A stretch of 64,000 nucleotides of DNA. Source: Calothrix sp. PCC 6303. GTDB lineage: Bacteria; Cyanobacteriota; Cyanobacteriia; Cyanobacteriales; Nostocaceae. This document shows, in pieces, positions 43,855-54,100 of the stretch (position 1 is the stretch's first letter; the number at the start of each line of letters is the position of its first letter). The notes under the pieces are model-generated. The model was not told the DNA's origin. It made no database searches and saw only the letters and a list, made by a program, of their open reading frames with translations. A program made the position numbers and the translations under genes. The DNA is taken from contig NC_019751.1 in NCBI RefSeq assembly GCF_000317435.1, positions 5,456,001 to 5,520,000 of the forward strand, written 5' to 3'.

Positions 43855-44091
43855 ATGAATATGAAAGATAAAGCCACCGATGCAGAACAGCGACTAATTG
43901 ACAAAATTGAAATTGCTGTACGTCTTGATTCAGAACTTGTGGAACAAATTCAACACTTGACTAATGATCCTAGCAAAGTGATTGAGGTAGCAATTCGTCA
44001 GTGGTTAAGGGGTGATGTACCTCGTGACGATGAACTTACACGTTCTCCTATTCGTAAACCAGTACCTCCTCGTGGGGAGTGGAATGACTGA
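43855..44091 (+). CDS. Small RHH-like protein
   Basis: A 78-residue protein. The segment IEIAVRLDSELVEQIQHLTNDPSKVIEVAIRQWLRGD has the pattern of a ribbon-helix-helix (CopG-like) DNA-binding domain: a short beta strand with alternating residues, then two helices. The Pro-rich basic C-terminus (RSPIRKPVPPRGEW) is unusual for antitoxins, and no toxin-like neighbour (PIN, RelE, MazF) is recognisable next to it. It may be a stand-alone regulator. The ATG at 43855 and another at 43861 are both possible starts. Confidence 0.6.
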   Translation: MNMKDKATDAEQRLIDKIEIAVRLDSELVEQIQHLTNDPSKVIEVAIRQWLRGDVPRDDELTRSPIRKPVPPRGEWND

Positions 44092-44290
44092 GGAATTGAG
44101 GATAACATCATTTTCATCGAGTTATGTGGGGTCATTAAGAAATATCAATTTTGTTAAGCCCCAATTACTAGTCGTGAAAGAACCGGCGACCAATTATACC
44201 AAATACGTGAAAACTTGTGCCAAACTTTAAGCATAAGTAGCACCCGATATTTTTTGGTTGCCGTCAATAATATACAAACAATCTTGAGCC

Positions 44291-46084
44291 ATGAGCATTG
44301 TTGTCAACTCCCAACTGCCGGATGTAACTTCACATAATTTGGAATCAATTGTCACTAGCGCTGATGGCTCATGGTTAGATGCTGGTGCTGAATTGGTATA
44401 CATACAGAGTCGTGAAGGTATGTACCTAAGCTTTAATTGGCAAAAATGTCAATGTTTGGATTTAGATATTAATCAAAATCTGGCGAAGTTGAATCAGGAA
44501 GAATTATTCGTACCAGTTGATAAAGTTGCCTATTTGCAGCGGTTACACCGAATTTTAGCGACTTTGGTACCCGAACGTTACCAGTGTTGGTTTCGATGTC
44601 GGCAACAATTGATGGAGTTGGAATTGGTAATTAGCCCAGTTATGACTAGTTTGGGTCATCCAGCTACGACGGTGTTAGTGATGGGACGGTTGTTACAACT
44701 TAACAGCAATCGAGAGGATCTTAAAACACCATCATCAAGATTACTAGCTACTGAGCCATCTGTGCGAATTGATAAAATTTCTCCCGTAACCCAGGAAACA
44801 ACGCTTACACTATCCCGAAATAATCATCAAAAGTTAATTAATAGGATCACCAGAAATATTCGTCGCACCCTGGATTTAGATGATATTTGGCAGCAAACAG
44901 TTACTGATGTCGGTGAGGGACTAGGTTTAGAACGTTGCATTATTTTCCCTTATAAACCCGGTGATACAGATATCACTGTCATTGCCGAGTACCATCAAGT
45001 GGGGATAAATTCAATGCTGGGTTTAGAAATAAATTTGGCATCAGAAATAGGTTTCACGCAGGCTTTAGAAACCCTCAAGCCTTTTATTATCGAACATCCT
45101 GTTCATCCAGAATTACACAAGCAAAAAATATTAGTGGCAGCTACCTGTCATCAGGAGCAACCCAATGGGTTAATAGTATTGACGTTGTGTGAGGAACGTT
45201 CCTCCCTAACTATTGACGAATTAGAATCAATCAAGGAAGTAGCGGATCAATTGGGAACAGCGATCGCACATGCTACTTTATATAAGGAACTCTCTGCCGC
45301 CCGTCAACAGGCTGAAGAAGCTTCCCGACTCAAAAGCGAATTTTTAGCTAATGTCTCCCACGAAATTCGCACACCACTCAACGGAATGATGGGTTTTCTC
45401 AAACTTATTCTCGATGGGATGGTGGATGACGAAGAGGAACGGAATAATTTTATCGAAGAAGCTCACCGCTCTTCCCTACATCTACTAAATATAATTAACG
45501 ATCTTCTGGATTTTGCGAAAATCGAAGCCGGAAAAATGAAACTCGAATGTAGTTTTGTTAATCTAAATGAACTATTTACTGATGTTGGTAGTTTTATTAG
45601 CCTGCAAACTGAACAGAGAAATCTTAGTTTTCAGCTAGTTCAGCCAGAAACCTCCGATGAAATTATGGTGTATGGTGACTACCAACGTCTCAAACAAGTA
45701 ATGCTGAATCTACTGAGTAACGCAATTAAGTTTACACACGAAGGTGGTGTCACCATTAGTGCAGATGTGGTAAAAAAGAAAAACCGCTTTCAAGACCAAG
45801 AATTTCCCGGTATGGTACGGGTACGTGTTGCAGATACCGGAATTGGTGTTTCCCTCGACAAGCAAGATAAATTATTTCAATCATTTTCCCAAGTAGATGG
45901 TTCCCGTACCCGACAATATGGTGGTACTGGGTTGGGATTAGTGATTTCCCAAAAACTCGTGGAAGCGATGGGTGGGGAAGTTCATTTCTATAGTTTGGGG
46001 GAAGGACTGGGTTCGACGGTGACATTTACAGTACCGTTATATCAGCAGCCAGTGTTAATACCTGGAGAAAATATTCAAGAATAG
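44291..46084 (+). CDS. GAF-domain sensor histidine kinase
   Basis: A 597-residue soluble kinase. The first ~170 residues resemble a PAS-like sensor region, residues about 185-335 form a GAF domain ([33 protein letters not shown]), and a short coiled coil leads into the HisKA dimerisation helix with the phospho-acceptor H357 in [16 protein letters not shown]. The HATPase domain has the N box ([11 protein letters not shown]), G1 (DTGIGV), F box ([10 protein letters not shown]) and G2 (GGTGLGLVI). No membrane segment or receiver domain is seen. No response-regulator gene lies next to it, so it is an orphan. The ligand is not predictable. Confidence 0.93.
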   Translation: MSIVVNSQLPDVTSHNLESIVTSADGSWLDAGAELVYIQSREGMYLSFNWQKCQCLDLDINQNLAKLNQEELFVPVDKVAYLQRLHRILATLVPERYQCWFRCRQQLMELELVISPVMTSLGHPATTVLVMGRLLQLNSNREDLKTPSSRLLATEPSVRIDKISPVTQETTLTLSRNNHQKLINRITRNIRRTLDLDDIWQQTVTDVGEGLGLERCIIFPYKPGDTDITVIAEYHQVGINSMLGLEINLASEIGFTQALETLKPFIIEHPVHPELHKQKILVAATCHQEQPNGLIVLTLCEERSSLTIDELESIKEVADQLGTAIAHATLYKELSAARQQAEEASRLKSEFLANVSHEIRTPLNGMMGFLKLILDGMVDDEEERNNFIEEAHRSSLHLLNIINDLLDFAKIEAGKMKLECSFVNLNELFTDVGSFISLQTEQRNLSFQLVQPETSDEIMVYGDYQRLKQVMLNLLSNAIKFTHEGGVTISADVVKKKNRFQDQEFPGMVRVRVADTGIGVSLDKQDKLFQSFSQVDGSRTRQYGGTGLGLVISQKLVEAMGGEVHFYSLGEGLGSTVTFTVPLYQQPVLIPGENIQE

Positions 46085-46203
46085 GGAAAATACAAACAGA
46101 GACGCGATATATCCTCCACGGATTTATTATTTAAGACAAATTCCCAATACCTTCGAGATAATCTACACTCAAGATGATGTAGATTGTTTCCACTTCCTCA
46201 TTT

Positions 46204-46647
46204 ATGTCCTCAATTATCGATTCTTTACCTCCGTCATTAGGCAAAATAGTTCAGCGCTTTCAACGTGCAACCGATCAAAAGCGACGATATGAACAATTAA
46301 TTTGGTACGGTACGAAGTTGAAGGAGTTTCCTGAAGCTGGGAAAGTCGCTGAAAATAAGGTTTCTGGGTGTGTATCGCAGGTTTTTGTAATTGCGACTCT
46401 TGATGATGGTAAAGTGTCATTCCAAGGAGATTCCGATTCCCAACTTACCAAAGGATTGGTGGGGCTTTTGGCTGAGGGTTTAAATGGGCTGACTCCAGAT
46501 GAGATTACTGCGCTCACACCAGATTTTATCCAAGAAACAGGTTTAAATGTCAGTTTGACCCCTTCCCGTGCGAATGGTTTTTTAAATATTTTTAAGATGA
46601 TGCAAAAGAAAGCTTGGGAATGTGGAAACGAGATAATTAGTACCTAG
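46204..46647 (+). CDS. sufE: Fe-S cluster assembly sulfur acceptor SufE
   Basis: A 147-residue protein that takes sulfur from the SufS cysteine desulfurase and activates it for Fe-S cluster assembly. The sulfur-accepting Cys is C56 in ENKVSGCVSQVFV. The pattern YEQLIWYGTKL, GDSDSQLTKGLVGLL and LNIFKMMQKKA is normal for the family. No other suf gene is in the window. The small size and lack of a BolA fusion agree with the bacterial form. Confidence 0.95.
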   Translation: MSSIIDSLPPSLGKIVQRFQRATDQKRRYEQLIWYGTKLKEFPEAGKVAENKVSGCVSQVFVIATLDDGKVSFQGDSDSQLTKGLVGLLAEGLNGLTPDEITALTPDFIQETGLNVSLTPSRANGFLNIFKMMQKKAWECGNEIIST

Positions 46648-46662
46648 CTTCTAAAGGGTTTC

Positions 46663-46709
46663 AGAAGAGATGCGATGGCTCCGCCCGCCGTAGGCATCGC
46701 GTCTCTTCT
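46663..46709. terminator. Hairpin after sufE
   Basis: A 15-base stem, AGAAGAGATGCGATG (46663-46677) with CATCGCGTCTCTTCT (46695-46709), has a single mismatch and a 17-base GC-rich loop. It begins 16 bases after the sufE stop and lacks a U-run. It resembles a dispersed GATGCG...CGCATC cyanobacterial repeat as much as a terminator. Confidence 0.5.
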
Positions 46710-46789
46710 CAAGCCTACTAAAATGAATCATATTGGCATTTCAGCAACCAATGGTAAGCTGCTATACAGCTTAGTAAGTGAGAAGTGCA

Positions 46790-47194
46790 ATGAAAATTCA
46801 ACAGTTAGTAATTGGAAGTGCGGTATTTGTTTTGACATCTGTGGCAATTCCTAAAGCTCAAGCTGATGAAGTCTGGAATAGTACCTATGGCAGAGTTGTT
46901 TATCAAAGCGATAGGAATAAAACCGCTATCTGGACTTATCCAGAAGGAAGTATCTTCCTTGAAGGACTAGCTGGTGTACTTAGTAATCGAGGACAGTACC
47001 ATGGTTATTGGGTAGGTAAATCGAATGTTAAGTGTGATACATCGCGGGAAGATGGCTCTGGTAAGTTGAACAACAGATGGGGACGGTTTTCGATTCGGTT
47101 CACGGTTCCTAATTTTCCCATGCCTTGGGAAGCAAAATGGAGTTACTGCGAAGCTGAACCAACATTCTCTTGGAACGGAACCCCAATAAAATAG
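46790..47194 (+). CDS. Small secreted protein, function unknown
   Basis: I chose the ATG at 46790 (a GTG four codons earlier is possible), giving 134 residues. The N-terminus MKIQQLVIGSAVFVLTSVAIPKAQADE is a clear signal peptide with cleavage after AQA. The mature part is rich in Trp, Tyr and Gly (YGRVVYQSDRNKTAIWTYPEG; WVGKSNVKCDTS; WSYCEAEPTFSWNG) and has two cysteines that may form a disulfide, giving a small beta-rich periplasmic or exported protein. I do not recognise the family. Confidence 0.7.
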   Translation: MKIQQLVIGSAVFVLTSVAIPKAQADEVWNSTYGRVVYQSDRNKTAIWTYPEGSIFLEGLAGVLSNRGQYHGYWVGKSNVKCDTSREDGSGKLNNRWGRFSIRFTVPNFPMPWEAKWSYCEAEPTFSWNGTPIK

Positions 47195-47305
47195 GTTTCA
47201 CCAGAAGCATATCAAGAATAGGAGGGCTGGTTATGATTTTAAGGGATATCGCTTCTATGCTGGAGAAGGTAGTAATTTCTTAGAAAACTCAGAGTTTTGA
47301 AAATC

Positions 47306-48190
47306 ATGAATACAGATATTGGTGGAAATATTTGTAAATTTAGTTGGAATTGGCAAAATCAAGAGGTATCGATTGTCTATGAAACCCTGGGGAATGGTTC
47401 CCCAGTTCTCCTATTACCTGCTTTTAGTACGGTTTCCATGCGTTCGGAAATGGCAGAAATTGCCCAATTATTAGCGCCACATTTCCAGGTTTTTGCGGTG
47501 GATTTTCCTGGTTTTGGTGATTCTTCCCGTTTACCTTTCGATTATCAACCTGCACTTTACCGTCAATTTATCGAAGATTTCATTACTTCTATTTTCCAAG
47601 TTCCAGTAATGGTTGTGGCGGCTGGTCATAGTGCTGCATATATTTTACAATTAGCTCAAAAATTACCCAATTTATTTTCCCGTATTGCCCTAATTGCCCC
47701 AACTTGGCGAGGTCCATTACCAACAATGGGAGCAAATGTCAATATTGCGGATTTTACTAAAGATTTAATTTGTTTACCACTTTTAGGTCAATTCCTCTAC
47801 AAACTAAATACCGCACCATCGTTTTTGAAGTGGATGTATAGTCGTCATGTCTATACTGATATGAGTCAGTTGACAGATGAATTTGTGCAATATAAGTGGA
47901 ATAATACTCAAAAGCCAGGAGCCAGATTTGCCCCGGCAGCATTTGTGACCGGAAAGTTGGATGCAGTAAGTAGTCAAGGGGAATTTTTGGAACTGGCGGG
48001 GGGTTTATCGATACCATTAATGGAGATAATTGGTGAATCATCACCACCAAAATCCCGTTTAGAAATGGATGCACTTGCATTACTGCCTAATGTCCGAAGT
48101 CAGATTCTTCCGGGTACCTTGGGAATGCATGAAGAATATTCACATAATGTTGTCGAAGCAATCATGCCGTTCTTGAGAACGATATCATAA
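47306..48190 (+). CDS. Alpha/beta hydrolase
   Basis: A 294-residue alpha/beta-hydrolase fold protein; the ATG at 47306 is preferred over a TTG three codons upstream. The nucleophile elbow is GHSAA (AAGHSAAYILQLAQ), the oxyanion region follows the strand ending SPVLLLPAF, and VDFPGFGDSSR is the cap-adjacent loop. A catalytic Asp may be the one in GKLDAVSS, and the His lies in GMHEEYSHNV near the end. No signal peptide. The substrate is unknown; the fold includes esterases, dehalogenases and thioesterases. Confidence 0.88.
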   Translation: MNTDIGGNICKFSWNWQNQEVSIVYETLGNGSPVLLLPAFSTVSMRSEMAEIAQLLAPHFQVFAVDFPGFGDSSRLPFDYQPALYRQFIEDFITSIFQVPVMVVAAGHSAAYILQLAQKLPNLFSRIALIAPTWRGPLPTMGANVNIADFTKDLICLPLLGQFLYKLNTAPSFLKWMYSRHVYTDMSQLTDEFVQYKWNNTQKPGARFAPAAFVTGKLDAVSSQGEFLELAGGLSIPLMEIIGESSPPKSRLEMDALALLPNVRSQILPGTLGMHEEYSHNVVEAIMPFLRTIS

Positions 48191-48228
48191 GTTTGATTAG
48201 GAAGAATCTGCTTCGCCACTTTACCGGA

Positions 48229-48239
48229 AGAATAATTCT
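48229..48239. promoter_or_regulatory. Possible metalloregulator-type palindrome
   Basis: AGAATAATTCT is a perfect 5-1-5 palindrome (within GGAAGAATAATTCTCC) at 48229-48239, 57 bases before the COG0523 GTPase start. AT-rich palindromes of this type are bound by Fur-family regulators, and some cyanobacterial COG0523 genes are under Zur control. The match to a Zur box is weak. Confidence 0.25.
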
Positions 48240-48295
48240 CCCAGTAAGTTGACTCACTATACTCAAATAATTTTAGATTCTGGATTAATTTTTTT

Positions 48296-49276
48296 ATGGT
48301 AACTGCGGAAATTTCTAACAGCGTACCTGTAACTGTTTTGACTGGTTATTTAGGTGCAGGTAAAACCACACTCCTAAATCGGATTCTCACCCACGAACAT
48401 GGGAAGAAAATCGCTGTAATTGTGAATGAGTTTGGCGAAATCGGTATTGATAATCAATTGGTAATTGATGCTGATGAAGAAATTTTTGAAATGAATAACG
48501 GCTGTATTTGCTGTACAGTTCGCGGAGATTTGATCAGAATTATTGGCAATTTGATGAAACGCCGTCACAAATTTGACCACCTAGTCATTGAAACTACTGG
48601 ACTTGCAGATCCCGGTCCTGTGATCCAAACTTTCTTTGTGGATGAAGACATGAAGGAGAAACTGGAACTAGATGCAGTGGTGACAGTGGTGGATGCAAAG
48701 CATATTTCCCAACATTGGGATGCTGATGAAGCAGTGGAACAAATTGCTTTTGCAGATGTGGTGTTGTTGAATAAGACTGATTTGGTGGAATTGGCAGATT
48801 TGGAGGAACTAGAAAAACGTATCCGCAGCATGAATGCGATCGCTAAAATCTATCGTACCCAAAATGCTGAACTAGAAATGGAGGCTTTACTGGGTGTGAA
48901 GGCTTTTGATTTGGAGCGTGCTTTGGAAATTGAACCGGAATTCTTAGAACACCATCACGATCATGACCACGATCATGATGATAGCGTGACTTCGGTCGCC
49001 ATTGTGGAACCTGGATCTGTAGATGGGGAAAAACTTAATACCTGGTTATCAGGGTTGTTACAAACCAAAGGTCCCGACATCTTCCGGATGAAGGGTATTT
49101 TAAACATAGCCGGAGAGAGCGATCGCTTTGTCTTCCAAGGGGTACATATGCTGTTTGAAGGTAAACCAGATCGTCCCTGGAAAGCCAATGAAACCCCTAA
49201 AAATGAACTAGTATTCATTGGACGCAATTTGGATGCAGCTGAACTCAAGGCTAATTTTCTGGCTTGTAAAAATTAG
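48296..49276 (+). CDS. COG0523 (CobW-like) metal-chaperone GTPase
   Basis: A 326-residue G3E GTPase that should deliver a metal ion to a client protein. Walker A is GYLGAGKTT (17-25), the metal-binding Cys motif is GCICC (69-73), the Walker B/ETTGLADP segment follows, and the base-recognition motif is NKTD. A His/Asp-rich loop EHHHDHDHDHDDS (about 222-234) is the extra metal store typical of zinc-related members. The C-terminal CobW_C domain ends GRNLDAAELKANF. The downstream WD40 and Cys-rich peptide genes are on the same strand. Zinc is likelier than cobalt, but this is inferred. Confidence 0.92.
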   Translation: MVTAEISNSVPVTVLTGYLGAGKTTLLNRILTHEHGKKIAVIVNEFGEIGIDNQLVIDADEEIFEMNNGCICCTVRGDLIRIIGNLMKRRHKFDHLVIETTGLADPGPVIQTFFVDEDMKEKLELDAVVTVVDAKHISQHWDADEAVEQIAFADVVLLNKTDLVELADLEELEKRIRSMNAIAKIYRTQNAELEMEALLGVKAFDLERALEIEPEFLEHHHDHDHDHDDSVTSVAIVEPGSVDGEKLNTWLSGLLQTKGPDIFRMKGILNIAGESDRFVFQGVHMLFEGKPDRPWKANETPKNELVFIGRNLDAAELKANFLACKN

Positions 49277-49363
49277 CTATTAGCTGTTAGCCTAACTCAA
49301 AAAGCGATCAATCTTCCCCCAATACCCTGCCCCTTTTCCCCTTCTTGACCCATATTTTCCACC

Positions 49364-50449
49364 ATGGCTGTAACGACTAACAAAGAATTTGAACAAAAAT
49401 ATCTTGGTCATCTTAACGACTATACTACTGCGATCGCCTGGTCAAACCAAGGCAATATTCTCGCTGCAACTTCCGCTGCTGGAGAGGTAGTTTTGTGGAA
49501 CGATGGAGAAATCAAAAATTTAGCCACAGCTAGCGATGCATCTGTTGATTGTGCAGTTTTTTCCCATGATGGAGAGTTTTTAGCAGTTGGTGGACAAAAT
49601 GGGCAGGTAAAAATTTGGCAAATTCAAAGCTGGGAACAAATAGAACTGATTACAACCCTAGAAAATGCCCCAAAATGGGTAGATAAGATGGTTTGGAACC
49701 CTACAAAGAACCAACTAGCTTATAACTTGGGACAGTATCTGCAAATTTGGGACACCGAAAGCCAAAGCGTAATTGTCACCCTCAACTTTGAGAATTCTTC
49801 AGTTTTGAGTATAGCTTGGCGTAATGATGGTAAATATTTAGCAGTTGGTGGCAACCAGGGTGTAAAAATTTGGGATTGTGAAGATTGGGACGCAGAACCT
49901 TACTTCCTAAATATGCCTACAGTCAGTTTAGCGATCGCATGGTCGCCAGATGGTAAGTTTTTCGCATCCGGAAATATGGACTTTACCCTCAGCGTCTATG
50001 AGTCATCATACATCCCTAGCGAAGACCCACAACCATGGATCATGAGAGGTTTCCCCGGTAAACTTCGTCAAATCGCCTGGTCTAATCTTAGGAATTCTAG
50101 TAACGTCCCTCTCCTTGCCACATCCAGCGTAGAAGGGATGGTAGTGTGGGAAAAATCCAAAGATGAGTCGTTAGGTTGGGAAGCAACAGTCTTAACAAAC
50201 CACGTAGATATTATTCAAGATATTAGCTTTGCCCCCAACAGCTTACTTCTTGCCTCCGTCGCTAGCGATGGTTGGTTATGTTTGTGGAAAAGCGCAAAAA
50301 GAGTCTCCCAAGTCCTTACAGGTAGTACTGGAGGTTTCTCTTGCCTTGCTTGGCATCCCCAAGGTAAACTACTAGCCGCAGGTGGCGATCAAGGTGAAAT
50401 TCTGATTTGGTCAAAAATACAACGTACCCAAGGATTTAGTAAAAAATAA
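49364..50449 (+). CDS. WD40-repeat beta-propeller protein
   Basis: A 361-residue protein made almost wholly of WD-type repeats; about seven blades can be traced by their ends (VVLWND, VKIWQI, LQIWDT, VKIWDC, VVWEKS, LCLWKS, ILIWSK). It should form one seven-bladed propeller for protein-protein contacts. No signal peptide or enzymatic domain is seen. It starts 87 bases after the COG0523 GTPase gene, so a functional link to the metal chaperone is possible. Confidence 0.92.
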   Translation: MAVTTNKEFEQKYLGHLNDYTTAIAWSNQGNILAATSAAGEVVLWNDGEIKNLATASDASVDCAVFSHDGEFLAVGGQNGQVKIWQIQSWEQIELITTLENAPKWVDKMVWNPTKNQLAYNLGQYLQIWDTESQSVIVTLNFENSSVLSIAWRNDGKYLAVGGNQGVKIWDCEDWDAEPYFLNMPTVSLAIAWSPDGKFFASGNMDFTLSVYESSYIPSEDPQPWIMRGFPGKLRQIAWSNLRNSSNVPLLATSSVEGMVVWEKSKDESLGWEATVLTNHVDIIQDISFAPNSLLLASVASDGWLCLWKSAKRVSQVLTGSTGGFSCLAWHPQGKLLAAGGDQGEILIWSKIQRTQGFSKK

Positions 50450-50823
50450 TTTAGTTGGGAACTCAATGACACATAATAATTGTCTTAATGCTTAGATAAA
50501 CCTCGTCTATCTTGGGAACTTGAGTAGGCGTAGCCAGCCCTACGGGCTTATCTAGTCTGCGACAAGCCCCTATGTCGTAAGACGACATGCTATGCTACCC
50601 GTCTACCTTACGATCCTCCGGGAAGCCGCTACGCGTCTACGCAATGACGCATTTGAATCGCTCAAAAAACTCCGGGTTTCATCATGGACGAGGTTTATAC
50701 ACTACTGCTGTAGAATCTGAGGAACCAAAATCGAAAGTTAAAAGTAGCTTAACAGCCAGTTAATGAATAATTACTGCAAATTAGCTATGCTGTATCAATA
50801 AATAGCTTCTATAGGCATAAATC
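50450..50823. repeat. MITE-like element with GACGAGGTTTA ends
   Basis: The spacer contains TAAACCTCGTC (50498-50508) and its exact inverse GACGAGGTTTA (50686-50697), which bracket about 180 bases holding the dispersed motifs CGTAGCCAGCCCTACGGGC, CCTTACGATCCTCCGGGAAG and CCGCTACGCGTCTACGC. Related pieces occur at 3985-4112, 14025-14152 and 24520-24660. It looks like a complete copy of a palindromic interspersed element. Confidence 0.6.
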
Positions 50824-51117
50824 ATGAAGGTCATCAAGCAAATTATACTGATTTTCCCCATCCTCTTCGTCTCATTGCTGTCATTTATCAATCCAGCATC
50901 TGCATCCAGCGTAAATTCAGCAGTTATCACAGCCAAAATTGAACTAATTACCCCACAACCAGTTTATGCGATCGCTTCTGCGATTCTTTCCCATTCTCAA
51001 ACTTCTAACCCCATCGTCGATCAGATGGGTTGTAGCTGTGCTAGTTGTATGCAAGCAAAACTAGTCCCACTAAAATTAGAACTACAAGGCAAGTTACCAC
51101 TGGTGAACTTTCTTTAA
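50824..51117 (+). CDS. Small secreted peptide with CxCxxC motif
   Basis: A 97-residue protein with a signal peptide (KQIILIFPILFVSLLSFINPASAS) and three closely spaced cysteines, C70, C72 and C75, in GCSCASCMQAK. The C-terminus is mildly hydrophobic. The motif could bind a metal ion or be redox-active in the periplasm or thylakoid lumen. I do not recognise the family. It is in the same direction as the COG0523 and WD40 genes but 374 bases away, across a repeat, so co-transcription is doubtful. Confidence 0.6.
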   Translation: MKVIKQIILIFPILFVSLLSFINPASASSVNSAVITAKIELITPQPVYAIASAILSHSQTSNPIVDQMGCSCASCMQAKLVPLKLELQGKLPLVNFL

Positions 51118-51137
51118 AAATCATGGGGAATAAACCA

Positions 51138-51157
51138 GGGCGAACGTTTGTTCGCCC
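51138..51157. terminator. Hairpin between convergent genes
   Basis: GGGCGAAC-GTTT-GTTCGCCC is a perfect 8-bp stem with a 4-base loop. It lies 20 bases after the secreted-peptide gene and 18 bases after the minus-strand kinase stop, and can serve both. Confidence 0.75.
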
Positions 51158-51174
51158 ATAACATGTATTTGATA

Positions 51175-54100
51175 CTACAGTGGAATCTCAATTAGAAATT
51201 CAGTACCATTTCCTAAAACAGAATTACAAATCAAATTACCACCGTGGTTTGTTTCAATAATTTGTCGTGCGATCGCTAATCCCAATCCAGTACCTTTACC
51301 AACTGCTTTCGTAGTAAATAAGTGGTCGAAAATTTTCTGTATAACAGATTCACTCATTCCTTTACCATTATCATCAATTGAAATTTTGACATAATTATTT
51401 TCTACAAATGTCTTAATTGTAATCCTGTTAGGATTTTCTTTTATTTCCTCAAACCTACGTCCTATATTTACTTCATCCAAAGCATCAACAGCATTGGCTA
51501 AAATATTCATGAATACCTGGTTTAATTGTCCAGGAAAGCATTGAATTTGAGGTAAATCACCATAAACTGTTGTTACTTCGATAGCTGGACGTTGTTCGTT
51601 AGCTTTTAGGCGATGTTTGAGAATTAAAATTGTACTATCAATACCTTCGTGGATATTAAATGGTACTTTGTAATCTTGATCGGCGCGGGAGAAAGTTCTT
51701 AAACTAGTACTGATATTTTTTAATCTTTCACATGCCGTTAGCATTGTATTAATCATTTTCGGCAAGTCCTCTAAGCTATAATCCAAGTCGATTTCTTCAG
51801 CATGTTGAATAATTTCTACATTAGGATTTGGCAAATTCTCTTGATATAGTTTTAAATGCTCTACTACATCAGCAATAGTAGGTTTAGCTTGTTTAAGGGT
51901 TGCAGATATAAACCCCAGGGGATTATTCATTTCATGTGCTATCCCGGCAACTAAATTACCGAGTGCAGACATTTTTTCACTTTGAATAATTTGTAATTGT
52001 GCCTGTTGTAAATCCTGCAATGCATTTTCTAATTCTTGAGATTTTTCTTGAATTGCTGCCTCTGCTTGTTTGCGTTCTGTAATATCTAATAACAGTCCAT
52101 CCCAGATGATTGTGCCATCACTTTGTTTGATGGGACGAGATACAGCTTGAATCCATTTTAATTGACCCGAAGGGGTAGTAATACGTCCTTGGTATTGCCA
52201 AGGTTGTAAGGTTTGAGCAGAAATGGCTACAGACTCTTGAAAATATGCTATGTCTTCAGGATGAGTCAATAATATTAGTTTATTTGCGTCTCTAACTGCT
52301 TGTTCCGGTAAAATTTCATAAATTTCATAGCATCCAGAACTGACATAGTTAAATTTAGGGATACCATCCGGAGAAAGTTGGAACTGGTAAATCATCCCAG
52401 GAGCATTTTCTGCAAGGTGTAGAAAGCGGGCTTCACTTGACTGTAAATTACTATATAGCTGGGCATTTTCTAGGGAAATGGCAATTTGAGATGAAAGTAG
52501 GCTAATAATTTGCTGACGTTCCTGAGTAAACACTCCAGAGGTGATTTTATTTTCTAAGTATATAATTCCTACTAGATGTCCCTGGTTCATAATAGGTATA
52601 CACAGTACACTCTTGGGTTGATGTTGGAGCATATATTCTCCCATTAACCCAGAAATATCTGTTTGGCAATTATCAATAACTAATATTTGTTGAGTATTTT
52701 TAACGTAATTGATGATTTGCTGAGGAATTTCTTGACAAGTATCTATTGATTGTGATGAAAGGATAGTTTTGACTAGTTCTTGAGAATTTGATTCGTTATC
52801 AAGCAAGGTAATAGCTTTAACTTCCCAGTTGTTATTTTGGGGAAGAATTACTATAGATTTTTTTGCTCCAGAGTTTTCTAAGATAATTTTGGTGAGATTG
52901 GTGACGAGTTCATCTAATTCAATACTGCCAGAAATTGTTTGAGCGGCTTTGAGGATGGAAGCAAAATCTAAAATACCAGAAATACTGCTGCTACTAGTAC
53001 TTAATCTATCAGTAGATGTGGGTGTCTGACCAAAGACAAAGCTAGAAATTGTTTCCCAAGGATTGAGGTTAATTCGTGGCTGCTCTAAGATGGCTTTAAG
53101 TAGTTGAGGATAGGATTTTTCTAAGTTATTAATTTTGGCTTTTGCCCCCCATTTTAGATAGCAATAGTAAGCCTCTTGTATATAGCCTGCGGCGACTTTT
53201 TCTTTGCCCCAATTGAGATAAAATTTGCAAGCCAGTTCGTTTCCTAAAGCTTCATCCTGAATAAAGCCATTTTCGTGGGCAAGTTTAATAGTGAGATCGT
53301 AGTATTCGATTGTGGCTAACTTATTATCTAAAATCTGATATCTAACTGCCTCTACCAGATAGTATTTGTGTTGATAATTCATTGGTGCAGCCTCAGCGTA
53401 GATACTGAGTTTTTTCTGATTTTCTTCAACTTGGGAAAGCAGTTTTTCTTGTTGTAAAAAATCCACTTGAGTATAAAGACTGAGACGAGTTAATGAGTCA
53501 TAATAATAGTAGACAGGTGCAGAAGGCATCCCAATACCTGCTTTAATATATTTTGCTCCTTGATCTGCATCCTGAATTGCAAGAGAAATATCTCCAAATG
53601 AGTAGCTAAGTATTAACTTACTCAGAAAAAATAGATGAAGTGCCAGTTCGTCATTTTCTTGGATAAGTATCGACAAGTGGTGTTTTTCGTCATTGAGATC
53701 ACTGCCAAGACAACTTGAATTTTCAGCTAATGTGAAATTTTTAATCGACCAACTAATAATATGTGCCCAAGATAAAAAATGCTGGCTTGTTAAAAATTTT
53801 GATTGGTAAATTTCTACTTCTTTGGATAAGTTCTCTAAATCATCTGTGCCGCTTAAATATGTGTAGAATAGTCTAAATGAAGTGGAAACAAGAGCATGAA
53901 CTGAGTCACCTGTTTCTAATGCCACCTGATAGGACTTTTTCAACAAATCTATAGCCTGTCGGATATTTTGTCTATTTGATTGGTTGAATGCAGCGACTTT
54001 AAACTGAACCATACTTTGGACAGATTTTTCCGAAAATTCGTCCATGATGTGAAGTGCTAACTGCCCAAATTGATAGGCTGTCTCCAACTGATTTAGGACG

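Noticed and set aside
43649-43858. 69-codon frame from a GTG overlapping the RHH-like gene by ATGA
   Set aside because: The four-base overlap is tempting as a toxin-antitoxin layout, but the sequence resembles no toxin or antitoxin, and there is no good Shine-Dalgarno sequence.
44012-44230. 72-codon plus-strand frame after the RHH-like gene
   Set aside because: It starts inside the RHH-like gene in another frame and has no recognisable pattern.
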